Positions 32,440-43,696 of a stretch of DNA of 64,000 nucleotides are shown in pieces. Position 1 is the first letter of the stretch, and each line of letters starts with the position of its first letter. The position numbers and the translations under genes were made by a program. The notes under the pieces are model-generated. The model was not told where the DNA came from and did not search any database. It saw nothing but the letters and a program-made list of their open reading frames with translations. This stretch comes from Plumapathes pennacea (taxonomy: Eukaryota; Cnidaria; Anthozoa; Antipatharia; Myriopathidae): positions 1,053,501-1,117,500 of the forward strand of contig OZ038468.1 in the NCBI GenBank assembly GCA_964036295.1, given 5' to 3'.

Positions 32440-35340
32440 TCTTCAGCAACCGGACATCTCACGAGTCTAGAGTCGAGTCATCAACATTTTTGGTCCTTCG
32501 AGCCGGATGGCAGAATTCGGAAATGATTGACTCTAATCAAGAGTCGGAAGATTCACCGAGACCGAGAGAAGATTTAAACATCAAAGCAAATGAGTATGCA
32601 ACAAGCACAAAGCAAGACGTTGTCGGCGGCGCAAGAACAAAAAAGCCCACAGCGAAAGGCATGGCTTTTCAAGCCCACATTAAATGGCAAAACGGTCAAT
32701 CTGCCCAAAGGAAAATATCGCGTCAAATGAAGAAAATAGAACTGCTCACTGAAGACTATGACAACGTGCACGTAGTTCAGAGTGAACTGAAGACTTTGCA
32801 TGAAGTTCTTGAAGACCTGCAGAAAACACATGTCTTATTTGGTACTCTGACCACAAAGGAAGAAAAACTCATTGCAAGGGACTAATACCAAGAGCACAAG
32901 ATAATGGGTGATTTCATTGACGAAATCGGAAATTGGACTATCTTGGCAAAGCGCCAAATAGAGGAACAGCTCAATAACGGTTCAATTATCTTCAAACTGT
33001 CTAACCGTTCCAAGGCTTCTTTAAGAGCTTCATCTGTCTCTACGAGAGCCAGAGAAAGAGCCAAAGCAGCAGAATTAGTTGCCAGAGCCGCTATGCTAGA
33101 GAAAAAACAAGCTCATCAAAATGAAACTGTAAGGCTTGAACTGCAGGAAGGGGTTGGAGTGGCTCAAGCTCGTGAGCGCGCATACGCTCAAGTGGAACAA
33201 GGACTGAACTTTAACGACGGGATGAATATCTCCATGAATACAAAGTTACAGTCGCAGCAACCCGCTTATGCTTTATCAAAGGCTTTATCTGTCTCTCAAC
33301 CTATTGAGCTACGGCCCCCAGTGACGAGCGTGATTACAACCAGATTTTCACTGAAAGCAGACAAATTCCCTGTAACCGAACTTTTGAAGAACTGTACCCG
33401 GAAGGACAACCAAAGAAACTGATAAAGGGGTGTCTATTCATGGACCCCAAGAAGGGTTACCTGGAAGCAAAACAGCTGCTGGAAGAAAAGTACGGTGACA
33501 CATAGAGGAGCTCCAATGCTTACCTCAAGAAAGTAAGTGAATGGCCGACCATCAAACTGGGAGATGATGTTGCCCTTGATCGGTATTCAACTTTCCTGAC
33601 CCAATGCCTTAGCCATGATGTCACTCTCTTTCTTTACGATCTTGGACCACCCGCAAAAATCATCAAAACATGGTGAAGCTCCCAATGCAGCTGCAGGATC
33701 GTTGGTGCAGTGAAACCAACAGAATGAGACTCTACCAAGATACCATTCCCAAATTCAGTGATTTTGCCAAGCTCGTGAAGACAGAAGCGACAACTGCTAC
33801 TGATCCAGTATTCTCCCACAATGCCCTGGGCTCACTTCCCAATGTAGAGAGAGCCATTGCCACAAGCAAAGGGCTCCCAACGTACGCTCCCCCAGTTACG
33901 TCACAATTTATGCAACCAGTCATTACCACAACAGGTGATGAGCATGAGACTGCAACTCCCTTTCTTCCAGTGTAACAATGTACACAGAGAAAATGAACAT
34001 GCATCGAGGAAGCACCGTCATTGAGCAAAATCAGCCTTTTTTGAGCAAATGCAGGCTATGATCTTTGGAGCCAAATCAAGCCCATGCAGTGCAAGTTCCT
34101 GTTTGAAACAAATAGCTCTCGACCACTCTCAAGAGTATGACAAAGTGACGATCCAAACAGTTTTGAGAGACCATTACATGGACAATCTACTCAGGTCTCT
34201 CCCATCAGACCAGGAAGTAATCAGCCTTGCATTACATATGACTGACCTCCTGACAAGGAGTGGCTTTCACCTCACTAAGTTCATGAGCAACAGCCGAGAG
34301 GTCCTGGCCAAGCTACCAGTTGCAGATTACGCCCACCAGTCACTGGATTTAGAACTGGACAGCCTTCCTGTCAAGCGGGCACTAGGTGTGCTTTTTAACA
34401 CGGAACGGGATACTCTGGATATCAAGATTGTGCCAAAACTTTTCGCATCAACCATGTGAGGTATCCTGAAACAGACCTTTTATCTTTGACCTACTTTGGC
34501 CTAGTGGCACTGTTTGTGTCAAGGGCCAGATTGATCATACAGGAACTGTGGAGGCGAGAGCACACAATGGATCAGCCAATAACGGGCCCAGTATCTGACA
34601 CTTGGGAAACTTGCAAGACGGAATGGAAATGGCAAAGCTATCAATCCCCAGATGCTACAACAAGAGTGAAGGTCGCATGGTACAGCGCCAACGTCATGTG
34701 TTTGCTGATGCGTCTGGAACTGCCTTTAGCGCTGTAGCTTACCTAAGAATCCAGTCTGAAGACGGCATTCACCACTTCTCCTTTGTGCTTGGAAAGGTGA
34801 AGTACTGAGATTAGAGCTGCAAGCCGCGGTCCTGACAGTACGGATTGGCCAAACCACCCAGAGAGAGCTAGATATTCAGGCTGAGCAGATCACCTACTGG
34901 ACAGATTTAACTACCATGCTCCAGTATACCAAGAGTGAGAAAGCCAAATTTCACACTTTTGTAGTCAACGGGGTTGCTGAATTGAGAAGGCTTGGATCCA
35001 GACAAGTGGAGGCATGCTCCTGGCTACCTAAACGCTTCTGACGACTGTTCCAAGGGCTTATCTGCACAAGACCTAACGCAAGAAAGCCCATGGATCCAAG
35101 GACCGAGTTTCCTCTGGCAAGACGAAAGTCACTGGCCAGAACAAAAAATCTGCCGACCTCCTGATTACTATGACCCTGAAGTTGAAGTCGAGAAGTGGTC
35201 CGCTTTCTCTTCCAAAGTGGACAACACCTTAATGGATCCAGAGAAAACCTCCTCATGAATTAACCTACGTAGAGTGACCGCATGGATCAAGAGATTCACT
35301 AAAATGCCAGAGAAAGTTGAAAAAGCAAGTGTCTAATCTC
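32440..35340 (+). mobile_element. BEL/Pao LTR retrotransposon, broken
   Basis: Gag: 32523-32885 (N-terminal, coiled-coil) and 32904-33422 with ARERAKAAELVARAAMLEKK, a typical Pao gag helix. Further gag-like sequence follows in shifted frames to about 33975, including an in-frame TAG after EEKYGDT. Pol: 34049-34459 has GAKSSPCSAS, RDHYMDNLLRSLP and GFHLTKFMSNSREVL, the second half of Pao reverse transcriptase. RNase H-like FADASGTAFSAVAYLR (about 34690) and LRLELQAAVLT follow. WRHAPGYLNASDDCSKGL (about 35000) precedes the integrase region. The integrase itself and clear LTRs are missing. Several stops and frame changes make it inactive. A leader with TTTGGTCCTTCGAGCCGGAT lies upstream near 32490. 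Confidence 0.85.
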
Positions 35341-35504
35341 ACTGCAGATATGAGGTGTCCTTCAAGGAGTTAGCCTCTGTTTTATCACTCATTTCTAAAC
35401 CAGTAGGGCATGGCACCAGGGACACTCAGAAACGTCTTGGTGAAGTACTCAATATTGTCAAGAACATTCCATCATACGTAGCTTCAGAGTATATATAATG
35501 AAAA

Positions 35505-35700
35505 CTCCCTGCGTTCCAGTTGGTATTCCAGGAATTCACTCTCCGCATCTAATGTTGTGTCACCTAGCCAAGTCTCTGTGAAGATCAATACATCCAGTTG
35601 GAGTAGTAGCATTGGAGCTTGCACAGATTGGATTAGTTCTTGGAATGCGCGCATATAAATGCCCTGTGGTAACTGCTAGGCCAAGTTTGCTGACGCAACC
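35505..35700 (-). pseudogene. LINE endonuclease fragment
   Basis: Minus-strand reading MLLLQLDVLIFTETWLGDTT matches the 'D(V/I)L.(L/F)TETWL' block of the apurinic-type endonuclease domain of non-LTR retrotransposons. Only this piece remains, truncated on both sides. Confidence 0.65.
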
Positions 35701-35884
35701 TTCAACAAGTTGCTGCTGTGCACTGAAGCAGCTCTTCTTATTCAGGTTTGCAACAGAGTTTTGTTGCAATTCTTACTACGACCCATGCCAACAAAAACAA
35801 AGACACGTTCTTACCTTAGTCCAAGAGGTGTAAAGTGATAGTCACACCAGGACAACAAGGAGACAGCAGCAGGGTGAGAGGCAG

Positions 35885-36470
35885 TAACGCCAGGGCGACA
35901 ACCTAACACGCCAGGGCGACAACCAAACATGCCAGGGCGACAACCAAACACGCCAGGGCGACAACCTAACACGCCAGGGCGACAACCTAACACGCCAGGG
36001 CGACAACCTAACACGCCAGGGCGACAACCAAACACGCCAGGGCGACAACCAAACACGCCAGGGCGACAACCTAACACGCCAGGGCGACAACCAAACACGC
36101 CAGGGCGACAACCTAACACGCCAGGGCGACAACCTAACACGCCAGGGCGACAACCAAACACGCCAGGGCGACAACCTAACACGCCAGGGCGACAACCAAA
36201 CACGCCAGGGCGACAACCAAACACGCCAGGGCGACAACCTAACACGCCAGGGCGACAACCTAACACGCCAGGGCGACAACCAAACACGCCAGGGCGACAA
36301 CCAAACACGCCAGGGCGACAACCAAACACGCCAGGGCGACAACCTAACAAGCCAGGGCGACAACCTTACATGCCAGGGCGACAACCAAACACGCCAGGGC
36401 GACAACCCAACACGCCAGGGTGACAACCCAACACGCCAGGATGACAACCAAACTGCCAACTGGACAACCT
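35885..36470. repeat. 21-bp minisatellite A (ACGCCAGGGCGACAAC), about 27 copies
   Basis: Units differ almost only at one position (CCAAAC versus CCTAAC), giving a binary pattern along the array. All frames are open on both strands (TPGRQPN on plus). Degenerate units (GCCAGGGTGAC, GCCAGGATGAC) mark the right edge. Confidence 0.97.
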
Positions 36471-36774
36471 GATACGCCCAGTGTGTATACATTACAAAGC
36501 CAAGGAAGCATCCTACACGGCATCGAAACGCAAAACGCAAAGGCGACAATCAGACACGCCAGGGCGACAACCCCCCGCAGCTACCCAACACGCCTTACGA
36601 CGGCAGGCAGGCACGAAATGGGGGAAGTAGGCAGCAAGGCGAGAGGCGGTCGCAGCTATGCGCCGAGTATCGAGACGGTAGGCCTGCCACATAATGACAG
36701 AACATATACCACAGCAAGACGTGCCATTCCTGCCCGCAGCAAGACAGCATAAAGGTTTCAAGAAGACAGCCGGT

Positions 36775-37325
36775 TATCAGTGCAAGACGGCAGGCGATCA
36801 CTGCAAGACGGCAGGCGGTCGCAGCAAGACGGAAGGCGGTCGCAGCAAGACAGCAGGCGGTCGCAGCAAGACTACAAGCGGTCGCAGCAAGACGGAAGGC
36901 GGTCGCAGCAAGACGGAAGGCGGTCGCAGCAAGACGGCAGGCGGTCGCAGCAAGACGGCAGGCGGTCGCAGCAAGACGGAAGGCGGTCGCAGCAAGACGG
37001 AAGGCGGTCGCAGCAAGACGGCAGGCGGTCGCAGCAAGACGGCAGGCGGTCGCAGCAAGACGGCAGGCGGTCGCAGCAAGACGGAAGGCGGTCGCAGCAA
37101 GACGGCAGGCGGTCGCAGCAAGACGGCAGGCGGTCGCAGCAAGACGGAAGGCGGTCGCAGCAAGACGGCAGGCGGTCGCAGCAAGACGGCAGGCGGTCGC
37201 AGCAAGACGGCAGGCGGTCGCAGCAAGACGGCAGGCGGTCGCAGCAAGACGGAAGGCGGTCGCAGCAAGACTGAAGGCGGTCGCAGCAAGACGGAAGGCG
37301 GTCGCAGCAAGACGGAAGGTGGTTA
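36775..37325. repeat. 21-bp minisatellite B (AAGACGGCAGGCGGTCGCAGC), about 26 copies
   Basis: Units differ mainly at GGCAGG versus GGAAGG (GGRSKTA/GGRSKTE on plus). The array is separated from minisatellite A by about 300 bp that carries diverged GGCAGGC and AGACG words. Open on several frames up to 263 codons. Confidence 0.97.
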
Positions 37326-37329
37326 CACG

Positions 37330-38050
37330 AAGGCTCCACAATCTTCTTGACTGCTTCTTGCTTGTTCCTGACAAAAGGAGAAACACCCTATTTTATGACA
37401 GTGGTCGTGCTAAGAATGCCAATGACATCCCAGTTGCAGAATGGCCTGTACAAGAACTTGAGAAAGAGCTGCCTCAGTGCACATCAGAAACCTGTTGAAA
37501 GTCCTGTCTGGCAACTTGGCCTACAGTAATTGTAACCAAGTTTCTTTTCCTGTAAGCTTTGGACACAGCTCAACCAATTCACCAAGGAGCAGACTTGGTG
37601 TCCGACCTCTAGCACATCTTTGAAATGCACATGATGCTCGCCAAAGCAACCATCCCCATGGCAAGACAACCACCCTTTCACTGATGATGCAAGAAACACC
37701 AGTTCAAGACTTGATCCTCTTTCTGACCACCATCATCCTACTTGAGACTACATCCTGGATTAGTAAGCCAACTACAAAACCTATCAGATTAGAGAGGCCT
37801 TTTCTTCATCTTGGAGCATGCCCTAGCTTGCATATTCGAGTCCTGTAACACATGTGCTTTCCTCCAGAACTTCCCAACTGCCTTCAACAATCATCCAAGG
37901 ACCCAGACGACATCATAGGCATTTATTTTGTTGCAAATTACATCAGATTGTATCTAGCTGTTGCCACAGCACGTTTGAACCCATAACCAAGGTACCTCTT
38001 TCTGACCCCACTTGAGCAGATCACTTACCAATCGAGCCCCACCCCAACTG
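37330..38050. other. Unassigned sequence left of the DIRS element
   Basis: Contains the plus-strand reading KRRNTLFYDSGRAKNANDIP, then VAEWPVQELEKELP, which looks coding but matches nothing I can name. It may be the 3' part of the DIRS element or another element's remnant. Confidence 0.3.
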
Positions 38051-38981
38051 CTAAGCCAGGTGATGAGAGAGGCCAGCCAAAGCTGATGCAGGAGTTCTGA
38101 TGTAGAGCTGATAAGCACTGCTGGTCCACCTCCCCAAGGCTTGAATGAGGTGATCCGGCACTCCACTGCGTGCTGCGACTGTGGCGGCTCCAATGCGAAA
38201 GCTATGGCTCGAGAAGTTGCCTGGCACACCTGCAGCTGCCAGGATTTGGTGAAGCCAGTTGATGAGTAAGGTGCAAGTCAGAGGCTGACCGTCCTGCAGC
38301 AAGAACAAGGGGCCTGGGGCAATACCTCTGAGAGCTAGATAAGCCAACATGGCCTGAACAGCACAAAGAGGAGGTGTACCAAGGCCAATGTGAATAAAGC
38401 AGCCAACGCGGAGCGGATCAGTCTTGGACGCCTTAATCTTAACTTGCAAGCAGGAAGGGTTAGAGTTGGAGTTCACAGCAATATCTGATACCTCAAGGTG
38501 AATGGAGGACTGGAAACTGTTGAGGTTGGGGACTGGAACTCTGAGGATCTCAAGAAGCCAAAGAAGGCGAGAGTGCAGGCAGCCCAGAACATGCAGTGGT
38601 CAGGAAGAATCAGATCGAGGGAGTTGGCAACAATCCACATAATGGAGTCAGTCACAGGCAAACGTTTGTCGGCAGGAGAGCCTTGTTGACGCTTGATGCT
38701 ACGAACCACCCTGGAGACAGACAGTTGGCTAGAGGATCGGGGAAGCCTTGTTCAATGTGTACAGACCATACAGCGGAAAGGTAGACCTTAATGGAGGAAT
38801 GTTGGAGGGACTCGGCTAAGGAAGTTGCAAAAAGGCAGAAGGTCCACTCATCGGCTGGACAAGGAGAGCCACTGGCGTGAAGCCTGCCGGAATGAAAACA
38901 GAACTGGTGAAACCTGTCTTGGGCGGACGTATAAGTTTGGCGAGTAGAAGGGGCCAAACCTTCGTAAGAAAATTCCAGCAC
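38051..38981 (-). pseudogene. DIRS tyrosine recombinase
   Basis: Three overlapping frames. The N-terminal SAM-like part is at 38981-38750 (GLAPSTRQTYTSAQDRFHQF). A central part at 38709-38473 has FFGFLRSSEF. The catalytic part at 38476-38051 has KASKTDPLRVG, HSFRIGAATVAARSG, LGRWTSSAYQLYIRTP. The R, HxxR, GRW and Y pattern of the phage-integrase fold is complete in the C-terminal piece, but the frame breaks between pieces. Confidence 0.85.
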
Positions 38982-38989
38982 CGCTGCTC

Positions 38990-40294
38990 TAGTTGGGAGA
39001 AGTCAGGTCCTTGAGAAGCTGATGCAGAATTGGAAATGGTAACGAGTGTGCCTCGGGAGCTAAACGCCGGAATTCCTGCCAATTAAAACGAGAAAGGGCA
39101 TCAGCAATTGAGTTCCGCACGCCAGGAATGTGTTGGACCATGAAGAAGTTGAAACGGGCTGAGGCCATAAGCAGACTACGCATTAGATGCATCAGCTGTG
39201 GGACCTTGGAAGTCCTAGAGTTGAGGACCGACACGACAGCTGTGTTGTCAGAACGGAGCAAAATGTTCCTCTTAGCCCACCTTGGGCCCCACAGATAACC
39301 ACCGGGAAGAGTTCCTTGTAGGCAATAAACTCATGCCATTGGATGGGCAACCATGGACCAGACAACCATTCTCCGTGGAAAAAGGCACCAAAGCCAAGGG
39401 AACTTGCTGTGTCAGAAGTGAACTCCAGATCTAAATCCGGGGTCAAGCCTGGATAGAGCCAGAAGCTGACGCCGTTCCCCGAAGAGACAAATTGAACCCA
39501 CCACTGGAGGTCAAGGTGGAACTCCCGGTTCAACCAGATAGGATGATCAGGTCGCCAGAAGCAGCAGCAACGCAGGAAGGTTCGGCCAGGCCAGACCACT
39601 TTGGCGGTGAAATGGAGGTGGCCGATCAAGGATTCGAGTTGCCATCTATCACACCAGCAGCAAGGAACCCACGAGAAGAGTAAATCTTGAAGGGCAAGTA
39701 GCTTCTCAGCTGGTAGGCGAGCTATCTGGTTGACTGAGTCAAGTTCGATGCCCAAAAAACCATACAAGTTGTGGGTCTCACACACTTAGTGGGATGCAGT
39801 GGCAGGCCCAGCCGACGACAAACATTTAAGGCAGTGTCGAAATTGTGAGCAAACTGTAGAGAAATAGGAGGGCCCGCACTGATGAAATACGGACACCGCG
39901 TAGTTCAAGCGTAGGACCCATTCCACTAAGTCCGCTACCAAGTTGAAGATAAAGGGTGCTGAAGGGCAAACAGGAGTGTGAGATCGATGTAAAACTGGCC
40001 TTTCAATACTTCATTGGCCAGATAGGCATCGACAACAGCCAGATGTTGAAGGGCAGACGGCTTGTTACGTTTAGAGGAGCTAAGGGGAGTGGTTGCAAGG
40101 AAGCCCACCTTAAACCCATGCCTAAGCCCCTGGATTACGAAGGAAACTCGATCCTGGTCCGGGTGCTCATGCAGCTCCTGGGCGAAGAGGTCAGAGATGA
40201 GAGGGCTAACTAATTCAACTGGAGGAAGGGGAGGCCACGCTAAAAGGGGAAGTAAAAGCAAATTGGCAACCAGAACACGCACGCAGCAATGCAA
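38990..40294 (-). pseudogene. DIRS reverse transcriptase/RNase H with deleted catalytic block
   Basis: The N-terminal part at 40294-39940 has PDQDRVSFVIQGLRHGFKVGF, the DIRS RT start. FIFNLVADLVEWVLRLNY (about 39930-39880) is followed after a few codons, in a different frame, by ISAGPP...FAHNFDTALNVCRRLG, then another shift to FLGIELDS at 39785. The Y-x-D-D segment expected between these is absent. RNase H is at 39785-38990 (TSDTASSLGFGAF, IQWHEFIAYKELFPVV, RSDNTAVVSVLNSR, VRNSIADALSRF). The element cannot reverse-transcribe. Confidence 0.85.
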
Positions 40295-40364
40295 CCAAGC
40301 AACTCAAGCAAAACTTAATGGAACTAAGAAGCAACCAAGGCAACAGCAACAGCAAAACTAGTGA

Positions 40365-41742
40365 CTAGCAAGAAAACAGAAAAGAATTAAAGTCCCTTCT
40401 TGGGATGCTTGGAAAGCTCCTTGGAGTCTGGGCCAGGCGACAAACCATGTTTGGCGTCAGGCACGATGTCTTGATTGGGCGAATCAAAAAAATCCTTGGC
40501 ACAATGTAAGCCAGAACAAGAACTGCATTTGTGGGTGAAGCAGCAGGAAGAATAAGGCACAGAGCAACGACCACAGTTCCATGACCTGCAGACAGCAAGC
40601 GACGAGTTGTTACCCCAAGCTTTGCTAAGCTCCAAAGACGGGATACAGAACGGATCCAGGGCGAGGCACCCACTGAATGGAAATTGAACAGCTGGACATC
40701 CATGCTTGACCAATCCTGCAGCTTCGTGGCGGCGGCATGCTGGCAAATGGCGCAATCATAGGCCAACCAAACGTGACCGGCAAACTGCCGGTAAGTACGG
40801 AGGATTAGAAGCTTGTAGCTCATTAAATCACGCCAGTGATGTTGGAAGTGAGAAAACAAGGACCAAGGAAAAAACTGAGAACGCTTCGGTCCAAGACACA
40901 ATGCCCTTGATGCGCCAGCGTTGTCTCTTGGGAGTGGAGGTGAGAACAGCATGCCCATCAAACAGTAGTTGAGGCTCGGGTTCAACTTCTGACAAATTCG
41001 CCAAGAGAAGGTCGCTGAAATCCACGAATTTGCCCACCACAGATTGTGCCACCAGCTTTGCAGGTACAGGAGAAAAACCGGGACCAACGACAAAGGGTTG
41101 TTGAAAAATGGGTGGGGCCAAACTAGGAACGTGAGCAGAGGTAGCCACGTGGAACGGGTTTTGGACGAACGAAGACACAGAGTTGGACAACACAGCAATA
41201 GACAGAACGGCAAGGGAGAAAGTGTTCCCAATGAGGGCACGGCAACCGACCTACCTTGAACAGAAGGGGCAGAGGAAGCTTGTAGATTGAGACAATCCAG
41301 CTCCGTTGGAGAGGCCACCCCACGCCAAACAAGATGGAGCAACAACAGGCACGTGAACAGGTGCGATCGAACTCACGATTGGTAGAACAGATGCCAATTG
41401 CGACAAGGCCGCAGGTCCAGCAGGGGGCAAATCGGCAGCTAACACAACACAAACTGCAGCCACCAGAGGCGATGAACTCCGGCGAAGGACTAGGATCAGA
41501 ATGCGGCAGCGAAGGAGCTGTCACCAGAGAAGACGAAGTCGTGGTAGAGTCGAAGTACTCGACGCCACGGCCAAAGAGTAAGCACTATCAAGACTATTAC
41601 GAGTTTGACGCAACATCGCAAACTTAGAGCCAAGCAAGAGATCCACAACGATCTGCAAGCAAACTGCAAATGCCACAAACCGCGCAAAGCCCCAGAATGC
41701 CACGGGGCACCCCTGCTGCGGGGAACGACTGCTGATCAGCAA
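40365..41742 (-). pseudogene. DIRS gag-like region
   Basis: Frames at 41742-41123, 41345-40365 and 40755-40387. The C-terminal part carries a Cys/His cluster (CRSWNCGRCSVPYSSCCFTH, then KCSSCSGLHCAKD) like the zinc-binding end of DIRS gag. Frame overlap prevents a single product. Confidence 0.6.
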
Positions 41743-42120
41743 TTTTCTCGAGGTTAACTTTGCCTAAATTACATTTAACAGTGCTACAAACCAAGTTTCA
41801 ATAATATATTATCTACCTATTTAGGAAATTTTGGAGGGAATTTTGTAATTTTGGGAAGACTTCAGAAAAGTGCTCTCTCATAAGAGAGACTGACCCAGAT
41901 CAACTGCTGTGACAAATTGCACAAGGTTCTAACAAATGATCACACCGAAGATCGAATAAGTGCCCCACTCTAATAGATGACAACCCCCCCTCCCCCTCTT
42001 GGCCAAAATTTTAAATAAGTGCCTCCTCCCCTTTACAGACTTTGTCGTTTTTGCACTGATGGTAAAATAGCACCATCGAAAATCAAAATCAATGTTTTAT
42101 GCTTTAAAGTATGTCGTTAT
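41743..42120. other. Unassigned A/T-rich stretch
   Basis: No gene or recognisable repeat apart from a C-rich run near 41983-42000. Confidence 0.4.
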
Positions 42121-42125
42121 TAATA

Positions 42126-42848
42126 GCTGTGGTTACACTAGGCATGTTTTATCGAGTTACCGAGCAATATTTTCACGCGTTGAAATTGTCGTGGTGTTTC
42201 CGTTGCCCGAGATGCTTCTGGTCACACAGAGAAATTGATTGTCTTGGGTGATATTTGATCATCCTTACGAAAATAACTTTTTTTGTGGCGGGAATTCTAT
42301 TTTAAAATGGAGCCGGAGGATTTGAGAGCCATAGGTGGTCTGCTGTCGATTTTGTTTGTCCTTCTCTGTCACCAAAATAAGTTCAATGTGTTGATTAGCC
42401 AAGTACTTTTACTGAGGAGGAGGAGAATAAGAATGAGACGCCACCAGTTCATCCGCTTGTCTGAAATTATTATTCGCTACAAACAATTTCCAAAACCATA
42501 TGTCTCAGTTCTCACAGTGATGCACGAAATCCAGCCATCGTCGAGTCCGTCGCAGGCGATTGAAATAACAACAAAGTGGCACGGCAATTAAAAATGCTAA
42601 TTTTGACATGTTTGAGATCGTCCGATAAAACCGCAACTCTCTGATTGGTCTAGTCATCTTGGGGTTCTGAAAAACCTTGCTTTTCATCTCGGTACATGTC
42701 ATGGGCTTTTCTTTTGTTCTTTTTGATGTATCCATGGATATTCAACGCGTGAAATTTTGCTCGGGAAAATGTGGTTACACCGTCGCGACCATTTCAACGC
42801 GTGAAAACGGCCTTTTAACGTGGGAAAACAGCTCAGTGTAACCACAGC
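42126..42848. mobile_element. 0.72-kb TIR element with 5-bp TAATA duplication
   Basis: Left GCTGTGGTTACACT and right AGTGTAACCACAGC are perfect inverted repeats. TAATA is present on both sides (42121-42125, 42849-42853). Subterminal CACGCGTTGAAAT / ATTTCAACGCGTG are also inverted. Inside, a plus-strand frame from 42307 (MEPEDLRAIGGLLSILFVLL) runs into LLLRRRRIRMRR. This resembles the N-terminal end of a PIF/Harbinger-like transposase but is truncated at about 95 codons. Confidence 0.75.
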
Positions 42849-42853
42849 TAATA

Positions 42854-43696
42854 GATCTATACAAACTGCTTTGTTGTTCATAAGCAAATGATACGCATTG
42901 CAAAAGTAAATGACTAGAGAAAAGTTAATAAGGGCCTCCCCTCAAACAAGCTCGCCCTTTGAATAAGCATTCCTAACCTAAATTTGCTGAGGCCCAGGAT
43001 GCTTGTGGTATGACCGAATGGTAAAAAATCTAAAACACTTTACTTATCTTTCTTGAGCCATTTTTCATTTAGAAGTTGTGCCTCAGTAAGAACTGAAAAA
43101 AAAAAAAAGAAAAAAAAGAAGAGAGTTGCACATAACTTCTGGTGGAAGGCCAGAGGGCACAACTTGCGCTACACTACATTTGTGGCAGTGCCAATCGAGA
43201 ACGTTTTAGAAAAACAACAGCAAAAAAGTTGACACCTGAAAAATAAAAGCACAGGCAAAGCAATAATTCTTTGTCAACCAAACTGATTAGACATCATTGT
43301 TTTCAGCAGCCAATATCTGTATTGTTTGCACAACTTATTATTTGGGATTTTTCTGCATAATATCGTAGCAGACCTGGAAATTTTGGCACTTTGGATTAAA
43401 TCTATCTAATAAAAAAAGCAAGCTGTTCACACATATGTGACAGACAGCAAATTAGGTTTTTGCCCAACATAGTGCAGCAAACACTAAGTATAAAATATAA
43501 AATAAAGAATTCAAAAGTGCCCTCCCATTTAAAAACGTTCATGTCCACAAATTAATGTAAAATAAAGTCTTTGAGAGAATAGGACTCACTGAGAACGTTT
43601 AGAACACCTCTTTCAAAGACAAAGTAAATAACATCATACATGACTGTAGAATAACATATCAGAGCTTACGGTTTTCTGTTCAATACATTTCTACAT
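42854..43696. other. No gene recognised between TIR element and the next gene
   Basis: A/T-rich. A possible 20-nt exon (43591-43610, AG...GTGAGT on minus) was considered and left out. Confidence 0.35.

Larger units (their letters stand above)
38051..41742 (-). mobile_element. DIRS-type tyrosine-recombinase retrotransposon, inactive
   Basis: Order on the minus strand: gag-like (about 41742-40365), reverse transcriptase (about 40294-39700), RNase H (to about 38990) and tyrosine recombinase (38981-38051). DIRS elements integrate with a tyrosine recombinase and leave no target duplication. Reading frames switch between segments, partly normal for DIRS and partly by mutation. Split or inverted terminal repeats were not located. 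Confidence 0.88.

Noticed and set aside
35811..37386. Large repeat proteins such as (TPGRQPN)n, (GGRSKTA)n and their antisense frames
   Set aside because: Units are 21 bp without stops, so up to four or five frames are open at once; no codon bias, start context or splice support.
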